From Vondammii sp040505895 (lineage in GTDB: Bacteria > Pseudomonadota > Gammaproteobacteria > Chromatiales > Chromatiaceae), in contig JBEVXU010000007.1 of NCBI GenBank assembly GCA_040505895.1, positions 1 to 64,000 on the forward strand: DNA of 64,000 nucleotides, given 5' to 3'. Shown here one piece after another: positions 43,373 to 52,585 of this stretch; within the stretch, counting starts at the first letter, position 1, and the number at the start of each line of letters is the position of its first letter. The translations under genes were made by a program, and so were the position numbers. Under the pieces are notes generated by a model that was not told the DNA's origin, ran no database searches, and worked only from the letters and a program-made list of their open reading frames with translations.

Positions 43373-44578
43373 ATGCTGACTGAAGACGCACTGAAATTTT
43401 CCAGCAACGCATTGACAGGCGCGAAGGTGCGTACCTGGTTGATGCTGCTGGCGATGGCCATCGGTATCGGTTCGGTGGTGGTGCTGACCGCTCTCGGTGA
43501 GGGCGCACGGCGCTATGTCAGCAATGAGTTTTCCGGCCTCGGCACCCACCTTCTTGTAGTGATGCCCGGGCGCACCGAAACCACCGGCGCCGCACCGCCG
43601 CTGGTGGGTGGTACACCCGAGCAACTTACATTGGGGGATGCCCTGGCGCTAAAACGCAGCAGTGCGGTGCGTCTGGTGGCACCGATTGTTATCGGTTCCG
43701 CCCCGGTCTCTTACCGGCAACTGGAACGGGAGATCACCGTCATGGGCTCCACCGCCGAGTTGCTACCGGTACGTAATCTGGAGATGGCGCTGGGTGAGTT
43801 TTTGCCACCGGGGGAACCAACCCGTGGCGGTGCCGTCGCCGTCATCGGCACCACTTTACGGCAGGAGCTGTTCGGCAATAAGCGGGCGCTGGGGCAATGG
43901 ATCAGAATTCACGACAGTCGCTTTCGGGTGATCGGTGTACTCAGACCCATGGGCGAGTCTCTGGGGATGGATGTGGGTGATCTGGCGATCATCCCGGTCT
44001 CCCGGGCACAGAGCCTGTTCAATACCGAATCGCTGTTCCGGGTGCTGATCCAGGCCAACGGCCGCGAGGCGATTCCAAAAGCCAAGCAGGCGGCTACCGA
44101 TATTTTGCGGATGCGGCACAACGGTGAGGAGGATGTCACTGTTATCGCGCAAGATGCCCTTCTCTCCACCTTCGATGAGATCTTTCAGGCGCTCACCTTC
44201 ACCGTCAGCGGTATCGCCGCCATCAGCCTGGGAGTGGCGGGCATCCTGATCATGAATGTGATGCTGGTGGCAGTATCACAGCGTACTGCGGAGATCGGGC
44301 TGCTGAAGGCGCTGGGGGGTTCACAGCGACAGATTCTCGGACTGTTTCTGATGGAGGCGGGACTGCTCTCCACTCTGGGTGCGCTGGTGGGGGTCGCCAT
44401 CGCCTATGGTGGTGTCTGGGGACTGAACCGGCTGTTTCCCGACTTCCCACTCAGTGTCCCGCTGTGGGCACTGGCGGCCGCCCTGGTGGTGGCACTGTTC
44501 ACCGGCCTGCTGTTTGGTGTGCTGCCCGCAAAACGGGCCGCCCGGCTCGATCCAATCCAGGCATTGTCGGGACGCTAA
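43373..44578 (+). CDS. FtsX/MacB-like permease 1
   Basis: 401 residues. One N-terminal helix (WLMLLAMAIGIGSVVVL), a large periplasmic MacB-PCD domain (about 45-265), then three C-terminal helices (FTVSGIAAISLGVAGILIMN, SLLSTLGALVGVAIAYGG, LWALAAALVVALFTGLL). The tail KRAARLDPIQALSGR is the usual ending of this family. Two bases separate it from the second, homologous permease. Confidence 0.93.
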   Translation: MLTEDALKFSSNALTGAKVRTWLMLLAMAIGIGSVVVLTALGEGARRYVSNEFSGLGTHLLVVMPGRTETTGAAPPLVGGTPEQLTLGDALALKRSSAVRLVAPIVIGSAPVSYRQLEREITVMGSTAELLPVRNLEMALGEFLPPGEPTRGGAVAVIGTTLRQELFGNKRALGQWIRIHDSRFRVIGVLRPMGESLGMDVGDLAIIPVSRAQSLFNTESLFRVLIQANGREAIPKAKQAATDILRMRHNGEEDVTVIAQDALLSTFDEIFQALTFTVSGIAAISLGVAGILIMNVMLVAVSQRTAEIGLLKALGGSQRQILGLFLMEAGLLSTLGALVGVAIAYGGVWGLNRLFPDFPLSVPLWALAAALVVALFTGLLFGVLPAKRAARLDPIQALSGR

Positions 44579-44580
44579 CC

Positions 44581-45780
44581 ATGCTGATAGATGACTTCAT
44601 CAGACTCTCACTCGGTTCGGTCATCGCCCACCGCATGCGCAGCTTTCTCACCGCCCTCGGTATCGCCGTGGGTATTGCCGCTGTGGTGCTGCTCACCTCC
44701 ATTGGAGAAGGGATTCATAAATTTGTACTGGGGGAGTTTACCCAGTTCGGCACCCATCTTATCGCCATCGCTCCTGGCAAGGCCGGCACCTTTGGCGTCT
44801 CCGGCGCTATCGTCAACAATGTGCGCCCCCTGAGCCTGGATGATGCCGAGGCGCTGGGGCGTCTCGCACGCATTCAGGCGGTGGTGCCGATGATCCAGGG
44901 CAATGCCGCCGTGGAGTACGGCAAGCACACACGCCGCGCCATGATCCTCGGCGTCGGTTCCGAGGTACCAAGCGTCTGGAGTATGAAACCGACACTGGGG
45001 CGTTTTCTGCCAAAGGATGACTCCGCCCACCCCCGCCCCTTCGTGGTGCTGGGTAGCAAAATGCGCAAGGAATTGCTCGGGCCGGGCAACCCTCTGGGGG
45101 AGCGGGTGCGTATCGGTGGTGAATCCTATCGGGTGTTGGGAGTAATGGAGTCAAAGGGGCAGCTACTGGGCTTTGATATGGATGACACCGCCTACATCCC
45201 CACCCAGAAGGCGATGGCGATGTTCAACCAGGATAGCCTGATGGAGATCGATCTGCTCTACAGTCCGGGCAGCGACAGCGCGGTGCTGGCCGAACGTATC
45301 CGTGAGTTGTTGAAACAGCGTCACGGCAGTGAAGACTTCACCATCATCACCCAGGATCAGATGCTCAACACCCTGGGGGATGTGCTCAACATACTGACCC
45401 TGGCGGTGGGTGCGCTGGGAGGTATCTCCCTGTTGGTGGGCGGTGTCGGCATTATGACCATAATGACCATTTCGGTGACCGAACGGCAATCCGAGGTGGG
45501 GCTGCTACGCGCCATTGGCGCCCGCAAAGGCGATATTCTTTTGCTCTTTATGGGTGAGGCGGTGGTACTGGCGAGCCTCGGTGGACTGGCTGGGCTGATT
45601 ATCGGCGCCGGTGGTGCCTGGCTTCTGGGAGTGGCCGTTCCCGCCCTGCCTATTCATACACCCTGGAGTTACGTATTGCTAGCTGAAGGAGTTGCCGCCG
45701 GTATCGGTCTGATCGCCGGGGTGGCGCCGGCATGGCAGGCTGCAAGGTTAAATCCGGTGGATTCGTTGCGGGCGGAGTAG
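44581..45780 (+). CDS. FtsX/MacB-like permease 2
   Basis: Start ATG at 44581 (MLIDDFIRLSLGSVIAHRMR); the frame open from 44464 lies within the previous gene. 399 residues with the same layout as permease 1 and the same ending (WQAARLNPVDSLRAE). Two different permease chains plus one ATPase suggest a heterodimeric mechanotransmission exporter instead of the MacB homodimer, where ATPase and permease are fused. Confidence 0.93.
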   Translation: MLIDDFIRLSLGSVIAHRMRSFLTALGIAVGIAAVVLLTSIGEGIHKFVLGEFTQFGTHLIAIAPGKAGTFGVSGAIVNNVRPLSLDDAEALGRLARIQAVVPMIQGNAAVEYGKHTRRAMILGVGSEVPSVWSMKPTLGRFLPKDDSAHPRPFVVLGSKMRKELLGPGNPLGERVRIGGESYRVLGVMESKGQLLGFDMDDTAYIPTQKAMAMFNQDSLMEIDLLYSPGSDSAVLAERIRELLKQRHGSEDFTIITQDQMLNTLGDVLNILTLAVGALGGISLLVGGVGIMTIMTISVTERQSEVGLLRAIGARKGDILLLFMGEAVVLASLGGLAGLIIGAGGAWLLGVAVPALPIHTPWSYVLLAEGVAAGIGLIAGVAPAWQAARLNPVDSLRAE

Positions 45781-45986
45781 CGTTTTAGATGGGGTGTTGT
45801 CAGCCACGAATGGGCACAAATAAACACGAGGGAAAAATTGATCTTCAGTGTTTCAATAAGTGTCCTATTTCTCTTTAAAAAATCAAGCGGGAAACTTGGC
45901 TATGATTGAGAGCATGAGCTGTCGACAAATACTCTCTCTCTTCAAGTACTTTTGTATTGGCACTTTCTGAGACTTTTGATGATTAA

Positions 45987-48479
45987 ATGGAACACGCTTC
46001 TCATATAGCTGAAGTCATCTGGGCGGTCTTTTCACTACTGCTGATCGCTCTAGCCATACTGGTCTTCTCCAAGAAGACCCGGCTACCCTTCACCGTGGTG
46101 TTGGTATTGGTGGGTATTGCCCTTGCGGAACTGCATAACGTCTACCCTGCTCAACTGGAGATCTTTGAGCAGTTGAGCATCTCTCCAGACTTGATTCTAT
46201 TCGTATTTCTACCCACACTGATTTTTGAGTCCAGCTACAATCTGGATGCACGCCAACTGCGCCATAATTTGGCGCCCATACTCACTCTTGCTGTACCAGG
46301 CCTTCTCATTTCAACCGGCCTGATCGGCCTCATTGTTTGGATGGCAACAGATATCCCGTTGACCGCTGCACTGCTTCTCGGTGCCATTCTAAGTGCTACC
46401 GATCCAGTGGCAGTGATAGCCCTGTTTCGTCAGGTAGGCGTACCGGGTCGGCTTACCACGCTGGTGGAAGGTGAAAGCCTGTTCAACGATGCCACCTCTA
46501 TTGTCATTGCTAAGATACTGGTCGGTATCCTTGCCGCAGGCATGGTCAGTGGTGAGGCTCTCACTCAGGGGGTTGTCAGCTTTTTCACCCTCTTCGTTGG
46601 CGGCATCGTTGTCGGTGTGGCACTTGGCTACATGGCCAGTAAAATCATCGGTTGGGTAGAATCTGAACCTTTTGTTGAGATAGGCCTGACTACAGCACTG
46701 GCCTACCTCTCATTTCTGTTTGCTGAAGAGGTGTTACATGTCAGCGGCGTCATGGCTACGGTTGCTGCGGGGCTGACTCTTGGCACATGGGGGCGCATCC
46801 GTATCTCCAGTTCTGTACGGATATACCTTGAGCACTTCTGGGAGCTGATGGCATTTATCGCCAATGCCTTGCTTTTTCTTCTGGTAGGTATGAAGGTTGA
46901 TCTGTCAGCTCTACTGGGGGCGTGGGATCTGCTGGCATGGGTGTTGTTGGCAATGATGCTGGCGCGTGCCGCCATTATGTTTACTCTGATTCCGCTGGTT
47001 GGCCGGTTGCCTGGTTCTCGCCCCATCGGCACAACCTACAAATTCGTCATGTTCTGGGGTGGCCTGCGTGGTGCCATTGCCTTGGCTATCGTACTGAGCC
47101 TACCTGAGTTTGAACACTCTGATCTCTTTGTCGCCCTGGTCATGGGTGCCGTACTGTTCACTCTGGTGGTTCAGGGGCTAAGCATTGAGCCGCTGATGCA
47201 CCGTCTCGGTCTGGATACCCCGCCATTGGCAGATCAAGTCTCCTTTCTGGAACGCGATTTGGTATCCAAGCAGCGTGCCATTGAGCGACTGCCTGAACTG
47301 CAAAAAGGTGGCATTTTTTCCAGCCGTATTGCCCGGCAACTGATTCTTGAGTGCGATCAGGCCATCGAAGAAGCGCGCAGGTCCATTCAGGAGCTACGGG
47401 ATAACCAGATGACCCAGGCTCAAGAGACCAACCTACTCTATCTGCGCGCGCTCACTGAAGAAAAATCGGCATATACAGGGATGTATGAAAAGGGCCACCT
47501 GAGTGAGGGATCATTTCGTGAGCTGATACTTGTACTTAATATGCAGATCGATGCTCTGCGCTACAGCGGCGCCTTTCAGCACATCCACTCCCACCGTATC
47601 CACCGCATGCTAGAGCAGGGATTCTATCGCCTGGTTGAACATGCAAGGTGGTTAAGACCTCTTGCCGAACGTATGCACATGTCACGTATCGTTCGTGACT
47701 ATGAACAGATTTGGGGACATTACCAGGGTAGTGGTCATGTGCTGTTCTCCCTGGATGAATTGGCAAAGCTCCAATCGATACCTGATGACATCGTGGATGA
47801 GGTGCGGAAGAAATACCAAAACTGGAACAAACTGTCGTCTGAACAACTGCAACAGGTCAGTGAGCAGTTTCCCGAGTTTGCCACTCTGATGCAGGAGCGG
47901 TTTGGTAAGCGGCTTATCCTGCTGGCCGAATTGGAAACGACCGAAGAACAGGCCGAGCGAGGTATGTTGCCCAAGGGCATAGCTGAATCCATGGCCGCAG
48001 ATGTATCGAAACAGATTGCTGCACTGAGGGGGCAGCCGGTCCAGTATCTCCAAGACGACCCCCTGATTCTACTTACCAAGGTACCCCTGTTCGCTGAACT
48101 TGATGCAGCCACTCTGCAGCAAATTGCGGCACTGACACACCCCATTACCCTTAGTAAGAATGAATACCTGATCCGCCAGGGCAAGGTGAGTGACACCCTG
48201 TTTCTTGTTAGCCGGGGAGTTATTCAGTTCAACCGAGAGGAGGAAGGCATACGCCATGACCTGGGCACGCTAATGGCAGGGGAGTTTTTTGGTGAGCGCG
48301 CCTTAATGGGCCATGGTACAAAAGATGCCGGTGTTGTCACGGTTACACCCTGCAGGCTCTTCAGCCTGCATCGAGAACACCTTGATGCCCTGCTTGTTGC
48401 CCAACCCAAGATACGAACTATGCTGTTGCAGCGCGATAAGATCATACGGGAAGCCTATCGGGGCCGGCAGCAACAGTAG
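45987..48479 (+). CDS. CPA1 Na+(K+)/H+ antiporter with cyclic-nucleotide-binding domain
   Basis: 830 residues. The first 410 hold about twelve helices with the exchanger motifs LSATDPVAVIALFR and EGESLFNDATSIV. A long soluble helical linker follows (about 420-690), then a cNMP-binding domain (about 695-815) with LIRQGKVSDTLFLVSRG and GEFFGERALMG. The usual phosphate-contacting Arg after the GER motif is not present in GHGTKDAGVV, so the ligand may differ from cAMP or none may bind. The 206 bases upstream carry only a short diverged repeat (CACAAATAAACACGAG). Confidence 0.9.
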   Translation: MEHASHIAEVIWAVFSLLLIALAILVFSKKTRLPFTVVLVLVGIALAELHNVYPAQLEIFEQLSISPDLILFVFLPTLIFESSYNLDARQLRHNLAPILTLAVPGLLISTGLIGLIVWMATDIPLTAALLLGAILSATDPVAVIALFRQVGVPGRLTTLVEGESLFNDATSIVIAKILVGILAAGMVSGEALTQGVVSFFTLFVGGIVVGVALGYMASKIIGWVESEPFVEIGLTTALAYLSFLFAEEVLHVSGVMATVAAGLTLGTWGRIRISSSVRIYLEHFWELMAFIANALLFLLVGMKVDLSALLGAWDLLAWVLLAMMLARAAIMFTLIPLVGRLPGSRPIGTTYKFVMFWGGLRGAIALAIVLSLPEFEHSDLFVALVMGAVLFTLVVQGLSIEPLMHRLGLDTPPLADQVSFLERDLVSKQRAIERLPELQKGGIFSSRIARQLILECDQAIEEARRSIQELRDNQMTQAQETNLLYLRALTEEKSAYTGMYEKGHLSEGSFRELILVLNMQIDALRYSGAFQHIHSHRIHRMLEQGFYRLVEHARWLRPLAERMHMSRIVRDYEQIWGHYQGSGHVLFSLDELAKLQSIPDDIVDEVRKKYQNWNKLSSEQLQQVSEQFPEFATLMQERFGKRLILLAELETTEEQAERGMLPKGIAESMAADVSKQIAALRGQPVQYLQDDPLILLTKVPLFAELDAATLQQIAALTHPITLSKNEYLIRQGKVSDTLFLVSRGVIQFNREEEGIRHDLGTLMAGEFFGERALMGHGTKDAGVVTVTPCRLFSLHREHLDALLVAQPKIRTMLLQRDKIIREAYRGRQQQ

Positions 48480-48563
48480 ATGGAACCTCTCTTTGTGTTC
48501 CTTAAAAGGTCGTTTAGCAAGTTTTGACCTTGCGCCGAAAGGTGGATCCAATTTATCGGTGCC

Positions 48564-49193
48564 TCAGCCAAGCCCACCCAGATTATGTTCGATTGCATAG
48601 CGGATTAAGCCACTGGTGGTGGTAATGTCAAGTTTAGCTTTAATATTCTGCCGATGCTTTTCCACGGTACGAACCGAAATATCCAGCAAGCGGGCGATCT
48701 GTTTATTGTTGTTACCTTCGGCCAATAATTTCAGTACGCTCTCCTCACGTTGAGTTAGAACGTCTTCACTACGACAAAACAGGGATTGTGAGGCACCGGC
48801 CGAGAAATGGGTGTTGCCTTGATCCACGGTTCGTATCGCATTGACCAGTTCATCACAGGAGACATCCTTCAGCACATAACCGGAGGCACCCGCCTCCATC
48901 AACTGCACAATATATTCACGACTGTCATGCATCGAAAGGATCAGTATCCGTGTCTCAGGATAATCCTTGTGCAGTATTTTGGTTGCCTCCAGTCCATTCA
49001 TCACCGGCATCGCCAAATCCATCAACACAACATCAGGCTGTTTCTCTGCAACCTGTTCAATCGCTTCAGCGCCATTACCGGCTTGCCCGACAACTTCAAT
49101 ATCTTCAACGGACTCTAGTCGTGCCATGATCCCATCGAGCACTAATCGGTGGTCATCAACCAGAATCACCCGGATCGGCTTAGCATCACCCAT
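48564..49193 (-). CDS. NarL-family response regulator
   Basis: Start at ATG 49193, overlapping the kinase end, gives 209 residues; an upstream ATG at 49205 is inside the kinase gene. Receiver with phospho-Asp in VVLMDLAMP and a C-terminal LuxR helix-turn-helix (LTQREESVLKLLAEGNNNKQIARLLDIS, split by turn). Pairs with the adjacent kinase and is the probable regulator of the TRAP operon upstream of it on the same strand. Confidence 0.92.
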   Translation of the reverse strand: MGDAKPIRVILVDDHRLVLDGIMARLESVEDIEVVGQAGNGAEAIEQVAEKQPDVVLMDLAMPVMNGLEATKILHKDYPETRILILSMHDSREYIVQLMEAGASGYVLKDVSCDELVNAIRTVDQGNTHFSAGASQSLFCRSEDVLTQREESVLKLLAEGNNNKQIARLLDISVRTVEKHRQNIKAKLDITTTSGLIRYAIEHNLGGLG

Positions 49194-50565
49194 TCTCTGC
49201 CTCACTTATCTCGCTGAAGAACATCGGTTTCAATCCAACCTCTACTGTGGTCCCACGATCCGGCTCACTGTTAATCTGGCAGATACCACTCAAAAGCTCT
49301 ACCCGCTCGCGCATATTACAGACACCAATGCCAGAGCCTTGTGATTGCTTATCGATATTAAACCCACGACCATTGTCTTCAATGGCCAGCCAGGTCATTC
49401 CTTCCACCTGCCACGCACGAACAATCACCTGATCAGCCTTTGAGTGTCGTTCGACATTAGTCAGCGCCTCCTGCACAACTCGATAGAAGGTGATCTCAAT
49501 ATCTTCCGGTAATCGTTTTTCTGGAAGCTTATATTTAATCTCGGTATCAATGCCGGTGCGCTCTGAGAATTCGACCAGGAGACTGCTAAGTGCGACCTTG
49601 AGCCCCATATCATCAAGCAGACTTGGACGCAGGTCATGGGAGATCCTGCGCACCTCATTGATGGTATCTTTCAGGGTTCGGTGCCCCTTATCCAAATCAT
49701 CCTCTGCTGTGGGATCGGAACGTTTCAGTTTGGTTGCTGCCGCCTCTATACGAAACAACACCGAGACCATCATCTGGTTGATACCGTCATGCAGCTCCCT
49801 GGCAAAACGTCGCCGCTCGGAAACCTGAAACTGCACCGATTTATGCGCCAGTTGCTGCAGGCGGGTATTGGCAAGACGGGCATCATGCAGATTAATCGCC
49901 ACCCCCAGCAAAATGACGATAACCACAGTACCGGAAAGGATCACCAGTACGGTAAAAAAGGTGTTGCGTACATTAATCTGAACCTGCTTCCGTGTCTTGG
50001 CCACCTCATGCGCAATATCGTCGATATAGAGACCGGTACCCATCATCCAACGCCAGCGCTTAAGCTGAACCACATAACTGATCTTCTCTTCCAGTTCACC
50101 GGTCGAAGGCTTATTCCAGACATAGCGATAAAAACCGCCACCCTCTTCGGCCAGACGTAATAGGTTACGAATTACGTAATTGCCATCACGGTCCTGCAGA
50201 TCGAACAGGTTGTTGCCCACCAGTTGCGGCTGGATCGGATGGACCAGATTTACACCCTGCCGGTCATAAACAAAGAAGTAGCCATCATCGCCATAGGTAA
50301 GACCGTTAAGAATACGTTTAATTTCTGCCTTGGCACTCTCCTCATCCAGTGTCTCATCATTAACGATGTGCTTTATCGAGGTGAGGGCCAGACTGACATA
50401 GTTTTTCAGCTCACTACGCTTGGAGGCGAGCAGGTGTTCTTCAAAGGTCTGGATCTCTTCCTCACTCAGAGATTGCGCCTGCTTCACACTGATCATGGTA
50501 ATAACAATGGTCACCAGCACCAGCGGAAGCAGGGCGAGCAGTAGGATCTTTATCTTGAGTGACAT
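49186..50565 (-). CDS. Cache-domain sensor histidine kinase (HisKA_3)
   Basis: 459 residues. Helices at 6-26 and about 190-215 flank a single-Cache periplasmic domain (GYFFVYDRQGVNLVHPIQPQL, W.KPSTGELEEKISYV). The phosphoacceptor is in RRFARELHDGINQMM, and a HATPase domain with EDNGRGF and GSGIGVCNM follows. Such sensors commonly bind small organic acids. The next genes upstream encode a 2-oxo-acid-type TRAP transporter, so an organic-acid signal is plausible. Confidence 0.92.
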   Translation of the reverse strand: MSLKIKILLLALLPLVLVTIVITMISVKQAQSLSEEEIQTFEEHLLASKRSELKNYVSLALTSIKHIVNDETLDEESAKAEIKRILNGLTYGDDGYFFVYDRQGVNLVHPIQPQLVGNNLFDLQDRDGNYVIRNLLRLAEEGGGFYRYVWNKPSTGELEEKISYVVQLKRWRWMMGTGLYIDDIAHEVAKTRKQVQINVRNTFFTVLVILSGTVVIVILLGVAINLHDARLANTRLQQLAHKSVQFQVSERRRFARELHDGINQMMVSVLFRIEAAATKLKRSDPTAEDDLDKGHRTLKDTINEVRRISHDLRPSLLDDMGLKVALSSLLVEFSERTGIDTEIKYKLPEKRLPEDIEITFYRVVQEALTNVERHSKADQVIVRAWQVEGMTWLAIEDNGRGFNIDKQSQGSGIGVCNMRERVELLSGICQINSEPDRGTTVEVGLKPMFFSEISEAENG

Positions 50566-50577
50566 TCAGTTACTCAA

Positions 50578-50596
50578 CTAGGGCCTGTTAACGCTA
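50578..50596 (+). repeat. Orphan IS5-type terminal repeat
   Basis: CTAGGGCCTGTTAACGCTA differs by one base from the reverse complement of 60793-60811, the end of the decayed IS5 transposase. It starts at a CTAG-like target and overlaps the stop codon of dctM. No transposase remains beside it. Confidence 0.5.
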
Positions 50597-51883
50597 TGCC
50601 AAGCCGTAAAAAGCCGGCAACAAAAGAATGGAGAGCAAAACACAGATCTGAATCAAAATATACGGCATCACTCCGCGATAGATATCAGTGGTACGCACCC
50701 CTGCTGGTGCCACACCCTTAAGATAAAAGAGGCTGAAACCAAAAGGGGGAGTCAGAAACGAAGTCTGCAGGTTCATTGCAATCAAGATAGCAAACCAGAG
50801 CATGCTTATACCCATCGCTTCGGCCACGGGAGCCAACATTGGTACGATAATGAAGGAGATCTCAACGAAATCGATAAAGAAACCAAGAACCATGATCACC
50901 AGCATCGACAGGATGAGAAAGCCCCACTTTTCACCTGGCAGTTGCATCAAGATCTCTTCGATGATCATGTCACCGCCGGTATAGGTAAAGGCCATTGAGA
51001 AGGCGGTGGCACCGAGCAGAATGGCAAACACCATCGCCGTCACCTTAACTGTTTCGAGGGCGCTATCCAGCACCATCTTCCACTCAAGTTTGCGGTAAAG
51101 CATCGCAAGCAGTAGCGCTCCTACACCACCCAGGGCAGAGGATTCTGTCGGTGTCGCAATACCGGCGAAGATTGAACCGAGCACCACCAGGATCAATATC
51201 AGAGGTGGCAGGATGGCCTTCATCGCCTGATAGACCTGTTGGCCTTTACCACCAACATCCTCATCCATGGGCAGGGCTGGAGCCACATCCTTGTTCCACC
51301 AGGTGTAGATAAGGATAAATACGATATACAGACCAATCAGCATGGCACCAGGGGCAACAGCAGCCCTGAAAAGATCTCCCACAGGAATGCCGAGCACATC
51401 ACCCAGAATAATCAGTATGATTGAGGGTGGAATGATCTGGCCAAGGGTGCCGGAGGCACAGATAGTTCCGCAGGCGAGTTTTTTGTCATAGTTGTATTTA
51501 AGCATGACCGGCAATGAGATGAGTCCCATCGCCACCACTGAGGCACCAACCACCCCGGTTGAAGCCGCCAACAAAGCACCCACCAGAATAGTAGAGATAG
51601 CCAAACCGCCCCGGACACCACCAAACAGTTTGCCCATAGACTCCAGCAACTGTTCAGCAAGCTTGGTCTTCTGCAACACAATGCCCATGAAAATAAACAG
51701 CGGGATCGCCATCAAAACCGTATTCTCCATGATCGACTGGATACGGTAGGGCATGAAGGCAAACATATCGGGGCCTTCAGCAAAAACACCAAAAAAGAGG
51801 GCGACTCCGCCAAAGGTAAAGGCGACCGGGTAACCTACCAACAGCAGTACCAGCGCCACAAAAAACATTACTATTCCGATCAT
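50594..51883 (-). CDS. dctM: TRAP transporter large permease
   Basis: 429 residues, about twelve helices, beginning IGIVMFFVALVLLLVGYPVAFTFG. Conserved blocks ASTGVVGASVVAMGLISLP, CGTICASGTLGQIIPPSI and ATPTESSALGGVGA identify the DctM family. It carries substrate with sodium using the binding protein. Thirteen bases separate it from dctQ. Its stop codon lies within an IS5-type end. Confidence 0.94.
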   Translation of the reverse strand: MIGIVMFFVALVLLLVGYPVAFTFGGVALFFGVFAEGPDMFAFMPYRIQSIMENTVLMAIPLFIFMGIVLQKTKLAEQLLESMGKLFGGVRGGLAISTILVGALLAASTGVVGASVVAMGLISLPVMLKYNYDKKLACGTICASGTLGQIIPPSIILIILGDVLGIPVGDLFRAAVAPGAMLIGLYIVFILIYTWWNKDVAPALPMDEDVGGKGQQVYQAMKAILPPLILILVVLGSIFAGIATPTESSALGGVGALLLAMLYRKLEWKMVLDSALETVKVTAMVFAILLGATAFSMAFTYTGGDMIIEEILMQLPGEKWGFLILSMLVIMVLGFFIDFVEISFIIVPMLAPVAEAMGISMLWFAILIAMNLQTSFLTPPFGFSLFYLKGVAPAGVRTTDIYRGVMPYILIQICVLLSILLLPAFYGLA

Positions 51884-51896
51884 TTTTTGTTACTCG

Positions 51897-52442
51897 CTAT
51901 TTGCTACCGATATATGGGGTCTCTTCCAGCTCATCTTTATGCAGGCCGCGAAGTGTGTTGATAGAGTGTAGGACAAGTCCGATACCACTCAGGAACATTG
52001 CCGTAAAAGCAATAGGGATCATCGACTTGATCAACCAGCGGTAGTGCAAGCCGCCGGGGTCACCGGACCGTTCGCCCAGTTGCCAGGATTCAATGGTGAA
52101 GTTCACCCCATACCATGCAACCAGAGCGGTAAAGGGCAGAAGAAAAAGAAGGGTGCCAAACAGATCAATCCAGGCACGTTTATTCAGGCTAAGCCGTTCA
52201 TAGATCAGGTCGACCCGAACATGACCGCCATGACGCAGGGCATAGGGAACACCAAGTAGAAAGATCATTGAATAGAGGTGCCACTCAAGCTCCTGCATCC
52301 CAATAGAAACATCATTAAATATGTAGCGCATGATAACGTCATAAAAGACATTAAATAGCAGCAACACAAACAGGGCGGCTGCAAGAATGCCTAACCAATC
52401 TGAAAAACGGTCAAGTATCTGTTCCAGGCGTAACAGTGACAT
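51897..52442 (-). CDS. dctQ: TRAP transporter small permease
   Basis: 181 residues, four helices, with LEWHLYSMIFLLGVPYALRHGGHVRVD, the DctQ signature in the second/third helix region. Partner of DctM. Separated from dctP by 143 bases with a strong hairpin terminator. Confidence 0.92.
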   Translation of the reverse strand: MSLLRLEQILDRFSDWLGILAAALFVLLLFNVFYDVIMRYIFNDVSIGMQELEWHLYSMIFLLGVPYALRHGGHVRVDLIYERLSLNKRAWIDLFGTLLFLLPFTALVAWYGVNFTIESWQLGERSGDPGGLHYRWLIKSMIPIAFTAMFLSGIGLVLHSINTLRGLHKDELEETPYIGSK

Positions 52443-52545
52443 TAGTGAGCCTCTCTGGGGGACAAGCGAACTTTATTCTAAGCATATAGGTAACGGTATG
52501 CACCTACTGCGGTCGCAGGGTAATTCGCGCTCTTGAGATAGAAAG

Positions 52546-52574
52546 AAAACCGGCAGCCTGGGCTGCCGGTTTTT
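52546..52574 (-). terminator. Intra-operon terminator between dctP and dctQ
   Basis: AACCGGCAG pairs with CTGCCGGTT around CCTGGG, with A and T runs on both sides. It lies twelve bases after the dctP stop on the minus strand. Partial termination here would give more binding protein than permease. Confidence 0.8.
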
Positions 52575-52585
52575 CAGGTAGAAAT

